A DNA stretch of 64,000 nucleotides from Dactylis glomerata. Lineage: Eukaryota; Streptophyta; Magnoliopsida; Poales; Poaceae. The notes beneath the pieces are model-generated. The model made no database searches and was not told where the DNA came from. It was given only the letters and a program-made list of their open reading frames with translations. Location: the NCBI GenBank assembly GCA_007115705.1, contig QXEO01001027.1, positions 432,055-496,054 on the forward strand, in the 5' to 3' direction. This document shows, piece by piece, positions 57,795 through 64,000 of this stretch. The translations under genes were made by a program, and so were the position numbers. The stretch's first letter is position 1. Every line of letters begins with the position of its first letter.

Positions 57795-58040
57795 CCCATT
57801 GTCGCTGCTTCTAACGTAGCCGCCGGCGCATCGGCCGCCACCCCCGTCCAGGCCCCCGTCGTTGCTTCCAACGTAGCCGCCGGCGCATCGGCCGCCGCCC
57901 CCATCCAGGCCCCCGTCGCTGCTTCCGACGTAGCCGCTGGCGCATCGGCCGCCGCCCCCGTCCAGGCCCCCGTCGCTGCTTCCGACGTAGCCGCCGGTGC
58001 ATCAGCCGCCGGCACATCGGCCGCCGCCCCCGTCCAGGCC
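57795..58040 (+). repeat. 57-bp coding tandem repeat
   Basis: Four units encode (A/V)ASDVAAGASAAAPVQAPV with few changes. A partial unit follows with a one-base deletion in the C run. Confidence 0.9.
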
Positions 58041-58157
58041 CCGTCCAGGCCCCCGTCGCTTGGGACCCGTGCAAACCAGTGTCATACGTTGTGCCGAAGA
58101 ACCCCTACTATACCAGCATCGTCAACGACGAGCCGGAGGTAACCCTTTGTTCCCTTG

Positions 58158-58345
58158 TTCTTATCCCATTTCAATCCTTTTGTGTTAGATCTAGCGTTAT
58201 TAGGGTTCATCTGTTCCTAGTTCAATCCTTTTGTGTTAGATCTTGCGTTATTAGGGTTTGTCTGTTCCTAGTTCGATCCTTTTGTGTTAGATCTTGCGTT
58301 ATTAGGGTTCGTCTGTTCCTAGTTCTAGATCTTGCGTTATTAGTG
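58158..58345 (+). repeat. Intron repeat in the zf-XS-like gene
   Basis: TTTTGTGTTAGATCT, GCGTTATTAGGGTT and CTGTTCCTAGTTC recur at about 62-bp spacing, three full units and a fragment. Confidence 0.85.
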
Positions 58346-59582
58346 TTTGTGATTTGCTTTTGTTTAAGATTCGGTTAACTTATGTGAGTAATCAATCCTA
58401 TCTGGTTAATTTGTGCCGATGATGATGAATATTTGGGCACAAATTGATTTAGGGTTTGGTCAGTGAACAATTGGTGTGTACAAATTTGTTGTGCATGATC
58501 TTTGGTCCACTGACTCAAATCCTGGATATAAGTGTGTCCAATGTAACTGGGGCTACCTCTTTTTTGTGTGCCTATATTATCATGCATGATCTTTTGTTCA
58601 CTCTCTGTTCCATCATCGCTGCAATTGACTCCGTGTTTTTCGATCTTTGGTGCTACGTGACAGGTGCAGAGCAGCGACGTCGACAGCGACGACGGGTCCT
58701 TCCACACCAAGTCTCGTCACGTCCTCAGGAGGCTGCAGTCCGGCCATTACGATGGTCACTTTGCTCGAGGCGTTTACAGGTGCTCCTTCTGCAACAGGAG
58801 GGTCCGCACCACCGACTTCAACTGTCTAGTGAACCATGCTGAATCCATTGGTAGATCCATTGGCGGCGCTAGAGTTGGAATGACCGTGAACATGCATGTG
58901 TTCACGGCCAAACACAAAGCACTTGGGATTCACCTGCGCAACCTCCAAGCTTAAATTCATGTAAAATGTAGCTTATGTTGGATCTATCGGTAGTACTGTT
59001 GGATCTGTCATGAATATATCTATGCTATGTTGGCTGCTGTATGCAGCTTATCCTATATTTTCTCTGGATTTGTGCCCTAGATTTCCTACCTGATTGGGTA
59101 AAAACAAAGGCATAAAGAAATGAATGGCGTTAAAAAACAGAAGGAGAAGCTGCTCTAGATTTGCTACCAATTTGGGCAATCAAGAATGAAAGAGATCGAG
59201 CGAGAGAGAGGAAAAAGGTGCATTGAAAACTGCTAATCTGGGCGAAAGAGACAGAAACCACTCGTGCCCATGCCCCGGACCCACACGGCTCCACACGCTA
59301 CGGCCCCACACGCTACGGCCCCCGCTCCGCTCGTATGACCAAACACGGTCTCATCCTGTCCCACGCGGTCCCTTTCTACCAGCCCCACACAACGCGGCCC
59401 CACACAATGTGGCCCCACTCGTCAGCATGGAATGGTCAACTGAACGGGATTCCTCCCGTCCGAGCTCCTTGTGAGGGTTTCAGACAAGGGCTTGGGAAAA
59501 ACTGAGGAAAAACTAAGGAGCTGGGGAAAACTGAGTACAACTAAGGACCCAAGGGCACGAAAATAGAAATCCCTATTTAATA

Positions 59583-60240
59583 AATAATAGTAGTCCACCT
59601 TAATTGGGCCCTTCCGGGAAGGGAGCCCACTAAGGTGGCCAGCAAGGCCTCCCAAATGGGTCCTAAGGGGCCCATGTGCCTAGGGCATCCTAGGGTTAGG
59701 GTTTTGGAGCACCCTAGGGCTGCCCCATCCCTCCCTTGGCCGCTGCCCCTAGGGGAGACTTGGTGGAGGGGGATGCGTAGGAGCGAGGACTACTCCACCG
59801 CTGCATGTCGTCGTGCCCTAGGGGAGACTTGGTGGAGGGGGATGCGTAGGAGCGAGGATTACTCCACTACTGCATGTCGTCGTGCTGCGAGAATTCTGGA
59901 TCTGATCCAAACCAATCTACTTCCGCAATCTCGGCTGGATCAGAGAGACTAGAAGAAGTCATCATTCACCGTATGTGTATGAAACTTCGGAGGTGTTGCA
60001 CTTGTGGTGCCCAATCGTTGCGTAGGTGGTATCGCACTAGTGTCATGACATCAAGTTCTACAAGACCTTGAGGTTGGCTTCATCATCAACGCATGTGCGG
60101 GGGCATAATCCCCACATTCGGTCTACGAGGGCAAGTCACCGGTCTCCAGCTAATTGTTATAGTATTACTAATAGATAGATCTTGGGCAATTCGGGTTGCG
60201 TACCCAATAAAACTGTTGTTATTTGCATCAAACCCCAACA
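59583..60240 (+). repeat. Angela-type 5' LTR, piece 3
   Basis: It continues piece 2 and ends CAAACCCCAACA at 60240. It contains a tandem duplication (CTAGGGGAGACTTGGTGGAG units at about 59750 and 59818). GTGGTATCAG at 60241 begins the Copia primer site. Confidence 0.87.
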
Positions 60241-61147
60241 GTGGTATCAGATCCTGATCTATGCGTACTATGCTTGTATGATTAGAACACATAGCAATAT
60301 GTCGGCATTGATCTTCTCATTGTTACCCTCCCATGTGCATTTGCTTATATTTGTGACATAGTTGGATTAAAGCGGCCCGAAGACCGACCTTACGCGTTTC
60401 ATACGAGACTGGTTCCACGCCTATCATATGGCTTGCACCATATAAGAGTGACTTGTCGGGTATCTGTTTCTCCAACTATAGTGGATATGGTGTCTGCAAT
60501 GGAGGTCCCCTAACGGGGAATCAAAGAACAATTCAGATATCAATGTTGTGGTTTCAAGTTCGTAGGTAAGAAACGGTTCTTGTGCGAAAGCCCTACAAGC
60601 CACGTAAAACTTGCAAAAGGATAAAAGTAGAACCGTCTAAATTTGTTTTGCATTGGGGCTTGTGATGTGATATGATCCATACGGTAAGTTACTTTGTACT
60701 AACTGCGGCTTCACGATGATGGCACTATGGACGTGGCGCCGTATCGGTGGAAAGATGGAGATCATGTCAGATCGCTCAATGGAGATCAAGCGCGTCGATG
60801 AAGAACCATATCATATCACTAAATATTTACACTTGATGTCATTCTGTATATCTTATTTGTGCTAGTATTTAGATACACGCTGATAGCATAAGATAAGATA
60901 ATCTCTAATCAATACCAAATAATTGTGTTCTCCCTTACGTGTGCAATCACCACGAAAGTTCTTCGGTATGAAGCCGGCCGTGATGATCGGGGGCTATACA
61001 TAACTAAGTTCGCATACGGTGTGGGTACAAGCCATGTATGTGCCACGCAATACTGTAAGGTTGATTTGGCAAGCCTAGCATGTGTAGACATGGCCTCAGG
61101 AACATGGAGACCGAAAGGTCGAGCATGGGTCACATGGATGATGTGTG
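60241..61147 (+). other. Leader of the Angela-type Copia element
   Basis: TGGTATCAGATCC at 60242 is the tRNA-Met-type primer site. The next 900 bp have no long frame. GACATGGCCTCAGGAACATG and ACCGAAAGGTCGAGCATG near 61090-61125 are typical of the leader before gag. The element is cut at about 61147. Confidence 0.65.
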
Positions 61148-61719
61148 ACTAGGGTTAACTCGACAAATATCCTAGATGAAGGACTTAGGATCGGGGGAAG
61201 AGGGCGTCGGATAAACTCAAAGGTAAAAGATCAGACAAACTAGGAGAAACTTTATGTGTGGTGAGAATAAGCTGATGATCAATTGGCTCAATCTCAATCT
61301 GTCCCTGGTCGGCCTCTCTTGGCCCATATATATAGGTGGCCAGGTCTCGAGGATCCGGTCGGGTTCAATACAAATTACACTGTCCATATACGATATCATC
61401 TTGTATTTCGATTACATCTATGCTTGGGCCTAACTCTCGAGTACTATGGGTACTAAGATAACGGCCCTTAATAGCTATACCCTTGTCAGTAGCCCCCGAG
61501 ATTCTACCAGAATTGTAGATTCTGGTTGAATCTCTAATCTTCAAATCTTTGACTGGCAATCTTTGACTTGTTCAGTCTTCGTCTTCTTCTCTTTTTTGAT
61601 CTCATTGATTATTTTCCTATTCTTACTTTCTCATGGGGATTTTTGTTAGCAATCCTGGTGCTTCTGACAAATCAGAAAACCAGTTAAATCAAATTCTGGT
61701 TTTTGTGTGTTCCTTGGTA
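61148..61719. other. Unassigned, LTR-like DNA
   Basis: A TATATATA box near 61325 and GTAGCCCCCGAGATTCTACC near 61490 suggest retroelement sequence, perhaps part of a reversed LTR. I could not identify ends or a family. Confidence 0.35.
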
Positions 61720-62115
61720 GCAACTTGGTGTCTTGGTCTTCCAAATGACAGCAAACGATGTCGGGCTCTAGTGCTGAAGTTGAATATCGTGCCGTGGCTA
61801 AGTAGGTGGCTGAATCAGTCTGGCTCAGACAGCTCCTTCTCGAGATGCATCATCCTGCCACTAAAGCAACTGTTGCTACTGTGACAATATCAGCGCCACG
61901 TAAAACAAATCATATGCAACATCAATGGACAAAGCATATCGAGATAGACCTACACTTTCTCTATGACTATGTTGCTCTTGGCGAGCCTAAAGTGGTTCAT
62001 ATACCAACAAGCTCCCAGTTTGATGATATCTTCACCAAAGGGTTACCTACAACTATGTTTGAAGAATTCCGATCCAGTCTCAATATTGAGACCTCCCATG
62101 CTTCGACTGTGGGGG
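61720..62115 (+). pseudogene. Copia RNase H remnant
   Basis: WSSK near 61738 is followed by SSAEVEYRAVAK-stop-VAESVWLRQLLLE, then TKHIEIDLHFLYDYVAL, VVHIPTSSQFDDIFTKGLPT and FEEFRSSLNIE, the end of Copia pol. The middle (VTISAPRKTNHMQHQW) is altered. A purine tract (CTGTGGGGG) follows, so it is the 3' end of a separate Copia element whose upstream part is missing. Confidence 0.88.
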
Positions 62116-62290
62116 TGTTGAGTAATATATTCCGATTATACCAGGTTAGGTCAGTTAGGGTTAGGTTTTTCCTCTCCCTCTTATGTATTCTCCTATATAT
62201 ATCCATGTACCCCTTTGGTGAATCATACACAATAATACAAAAACCATCTATCTTCTTGGATGTTTGACTGCACTATCTTATTATTACACA
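62116..62290 (+). repeat. 3' LTR of the Copia remnant
   Basis: It starts TGTTGAGTAATATATTCC directly after the purine tract. It includes TATATATA near 62195. The end is uncertain (about 62260-62290) because no partner LTR is present. Confidence 0.65.
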
Positions 62291-63158
62291 TCTCTATGAA
62301 CTACTGCTTTATTTTAACAGGTAGTTCTTGGTTTGGTTGCACATATATTCTTAATTGAATGGACATGTACACACAATCTATTCATTAGGAGTTTGGACTC
62401 TATGTTAAGTTGTAATTTCTATAGTGTGTTTATTAAAAATGGTTTCCTACTTATGTAGGTCTATATAGTTTACAGAATCTATTCTCTGTATCTTCCTTCT
62501 CTTCTTTAGGTTGATCATGTGAAGTGATATAAACATGGGAATGAAGATGTAAATACTATGTTTTGTAATCCAATTACTAATTAACTATAGTTGTGCCAGT
62601 GCAAATGGGCAAGGTGTCTATGGTGTTCTCCAGCAATGGAGATGCACAGATTCTTGCCTAGTGCAACTAGGTAAATCAAGCTCTCCCCCTCTCTACTTTA
62701 TATCCTAGGTTTTATGTATAACCTTTGAGATTCCTAAGTGTGCCCGATGAAGATTTGGTGCAGTTCCTCCACTTTTGGCTCTTTTTCTTGCATCCTTCAG
62801 ATCTTTCTACCTCACTACTGAGTGTGGTTAGAGATTTTGCCTCTCTCTTAGCCTCTAGCCCGAGAGTGATACTTGTGAGCTTGCTAAGGATTGATCTAGG
62901 CTTGGGTCTGGGGGTGCTATTTATAATCTTTAAGGGTTCATCTTGTTTTGACTCATCACTGCATTAGATCAAAAGTTATAGGTGGTTTTACAGAAAGGTC
63001 ATCACTGCGACGACAAGATTGACTTGCACTACCGTCGGCAAGCCTGACACAAAGGAGAAAAGGAGGCGGTCGACATAGGGCGTAACCGGTGGTTTTACAG
63101 AATGTATGTCTTTTTATCCTTTGTTTTTAGGTTTGTCTTTCTCTCTATTTTTTGAAAT
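62291..63158. other. No recognisable gene
   Basis: AT-rich DNA. A frame of 80 codons at 62725-62967 is Leu-rich with no recognised domain, and there is no support for it as a gene. GGTGGTTTTACAGAA occurs twice (62980 and 63089). Confidence 0.45.
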
Positions 63159-63311
63159 TTTATTAAGTCTTAGTCACCTCCAAAAAGTGTAACCGCAGTT
63201 AAAAAAGTGCAGTTAGAACGAGTTGCACTTTTTGGCAGAAAAGTGTAGTTACACTTTATAAAAGAAAAGTGCAACCGGTTCACATTTTTTTGGTGACTAA
63301 TACTTAATAAA
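63159..63311. mobile_element. Palindromic MITE
   Basis: TTTATTAAGTCTTAGTCACC (63159-63178) pairs with GGTGACTAATACTTAATAAA (63292-63311), one mismatch in 20. The interior is also partly palindromic, with AAAAAGTG and GTGCAACCGGTT-type motifs. At 153 bp without a gene, it fits a miniature inverted-repeat element. Superfamily uncertain; a TA duplication was not firmly established. Confidence 0.75.
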
Positions 63312-63821
63312 TCCTCGGTCACCCAAGACATCGCAATTCTTGGGTTTGTCAGTCTTAGTTGAGTGAAGTTTCTTACATCTCAGTCACCTTAGAAAAGTAT
63401 CACTAGTGGAAAAATGGGCTTCCATTCGTCCCATTTGTCCCGAACCAAATTCGATCCGCGGCTAAAGGGTCCATCAGTCCCGGTTCATTTGAAAATGTGG
63501 GCCATGGGGCATTAGTCCCGGTTCAAAAGGGACCTTCAGTCCCGGTTTCATCTAACAGCCGGGACTAATGCCCCATGGGCCTTTAGTCCCGGCTCGTGGC
63601 ACAAACCGGGACTAAAGGTCATCCTTTAGTCCCGGTTCGTTCCACGAGCCGGGACCAATGACCTGTTCAAACGAACCGCCCACTTCGCGCCAGTTATCGA
63701 TCGACGACGCTTCGGATATCGATCGACATTACGAGCGACGATCGGGAACCGGCGCCGGCGACCTTGAAACTCGCCTGCATTCACATCAACGCCGGCGTGC
63801 TCCTCATCTTCCCTCTTTCAC

Positions 63822-63829
63822 TATATAAA
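63822..63829 (+). promoter_or_regulatory. TATA box upstream of the last reading frame
   Basis: TATATAAA lies about 120 bp before the ATG at 63950, with a CT-rich leader between them, as in plant class II promoters. Confidence 0.6.
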
Positions 63830-63949
63830 GCACTCATATTTGATCATCTTCTTCCCCCAAAACATCTCCCTAGCCTCTTCTTCCCCAAACCTCTCCCACA
63901 CATCACCACATACCGCCGGCGCCCGCGATCTCTCTCTCCCTCGACGACA

Positions 63950-64000
63950 ATGGAGGAGCAACTTTGGCCCCAGTCTCGGATCTACTACGTGGTCATCGAA
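63950..64000 (+). CDS. Start of an unidentified protein, partial
   Basis: The ATG at 63950 (context GACAATGGAG, good for plants) opens MEEQLWPQSRIYYVVIE and stays open to the window end. Only 17 residues are visible, so no family can be named. It is inside the CACTA terminus, about 550 bp from the end, and could be an element gene or captured host sequence. Confidence 0.45.
   Translation, partial: MEEQLWPQSRIYYVVIE

Larger units (their letters stand above)
57777..58954 (+). pseudogene. zf-XS-like zinc-finger gene in MULE2
   Basis: Exon 1 starts at the ATG at 57777 (MEKNEIPIVAASNVAAGA) and has an Ala/Pro-rich repeat of 19 residues. One C is missing near 58040, shifting the frame before WDP and VSYVVPKNPYYTSIVND, and the exon ends at 58138. 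A 525-bp GT...AG intron (58139-58663) contains its own short repeats. Exon 2 (58664-58954) reads VQSSDVDSDDGSFHTKSRHV, then YRCSFCNRR, LVNHAESIG and AKHKALGIHLRN, a C2H-type pattern as in zf-XS domains of SGS3-like RNA-silencing proteins, but no XS domain follows. If the missing C is an error, the protein would have about 217 residues. Confidence 0.75.
54884..59573 (+). mobile_element. MULE2: gene-carrying non-autonomous Mutator-like element
   Basis: The ends share GGGATTTCTATTTTCGTGCC with MULE1. The terminal inverted repeats are at least 140 bp (54884-55023 and 59434-59573). The flanks are TATTTAATA on both sides (54875-54883 and 59574-59582), an exact 9-bp duplication. No transposase domain is present in its 4,690 bp. 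It contains a GRF-zinc-finger gene, a five-copy tandem repeat, internal MULE-end-like segments and a zf-XS-like gene, so it is of Pack-MULE type and would need a transposase such as that of MULE1. Confidence 0.95.
28805..61147 (+). mobile_element. Angela/BARE-type Copia element, 5' truncated, split by two MULEs
   Basis: LTR pieces at 28805-28971, 54106-54883 and 59583-60240 join end to end when MULE1, MULE2 and one copy of each 9-bp duplication are removed. They give about 1.6 kb of a 5' LTR lacking its first 95 bp or so. It ends CCAACA at 60240, followed by a Copia primer site at 60242. A non-coding leader follows to about 61147 (TAGACATGGCCTC and GAGACCGAAAGGTCGAGCAT are typical). No gag or pol remains before the next breakpoint. 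Confidence 0.85.
63401..64000 (+). mobile_element. CACTA transposon terminus (continues beyond window)
   Basis: It starts CACTAGTGGAAAAATGGG at 63401, the CACTA terminal motif, preceded by TAT as a possible 3-bp duplication. The next 260 bp carry direct and inverted AGTCCCGGTT/AACCGGGACT repeats (for example 63477, 63517, 63538, 63577, 63606, 63629). These are the subterminal repeats that CACTA transposase binds. The other end is outside the window. Confidence 0.85.

Noticed and set aside
57811..58074. Minus-strand Arg/Gly-rich repetitive frames
   Set aside because: Antisense of the Ala/Pro coding repeat of the zf-XS-like gene. The sense strand has a start, splice sites and a domain.
62725..62967. 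80-codon Leu-rich frame with possible membrane segments
   Set aside because: No domain, no clear promoter, and surrounding DNA is AT-rich and repeat-derived. Not enough support for a gene.

Overview
This window looks like intergenic DNA of a Triticeae grass (wheat, Aegilops, barley or rye type). It is almost entirely nested transposable elements: Athila-type Gypsy elements with an 18-nt tRNA-Asp primer-binding site, Angela/BARE/WIS-type Copia LTRs with TGGTATCAGA primer sites, Mutator-like elements (MULEs), a PIF/Harbinger element, an L1-like LINE and a CACTA end with AGTCCCGGTT subterminal repeats. Nearly all reading frames are broken. A 206-base N run (21795-22000) shows it is draft sequence. 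Family names are from recognition of motifs, not from a database search.

Layout: 1-8938 is an Athila element (copy A, cut by the window start) inserted in a Copia fragment (8939-10647) that also holds a solo LTR (9375-9719). 10648-12182 is unassigned apart from a minus-strand protein remnant. 12183-12973 is a reversed Angela-type LTR fragment. 13798-20243 is a complete but decayed Copia element with target duplication AAACA. 20833-21794 is a LINE fragment ending at the gap. 22001-26298 is low-copy-looking DNA with local tandem duplications and a DUF569 pseudogene. 26299-28473 is a Harbinger element.

From 28805 to about 61147 lies one Angela-type Copia copy whose 5' LTR is split by two MULEs. 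MULE1 (28972-54096, 9-bp duplication TTAAGTAAA) carries a mudrA-like transposase pseudogene and a convergent cargo gene for a 145-residue coiled-coil, tail-anchored protein. It was later hit by a full-length Athila (copy B, 35483-45735, duplication CTCCT), which splits that cargo gene, and by a reversed non-autonomous LTR element (46682-53654) that landed in a minisatellite. Without these insertions MULE1 would be about 7.9 kb. MULE2 (54884-59573, duplication TATTTAATA) carries a GRF-zinc-finger gene and a zf-XS-like gene, each with frameshifts.

61720-62290 is a Copia 3' remnant, 63159-63311 a palindromic MITE, and 63401-64000 a CACTA terminus followed by a TATA box and a start codon whose reading frame leaves the window.

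The main points of interest are the interrupted MULE cargo gene, whose frame is restored exactly when the retrotransposon and one target duplication are ignored; the shared coiled-coil/tail-anchor design of cargo in both MULEs; a stem-loop repeated in different Athila contexts; an abrupt change in identity between the two Athila copies near position 4730; and three catalytic Asp-to-Asn changes in one Copia element.
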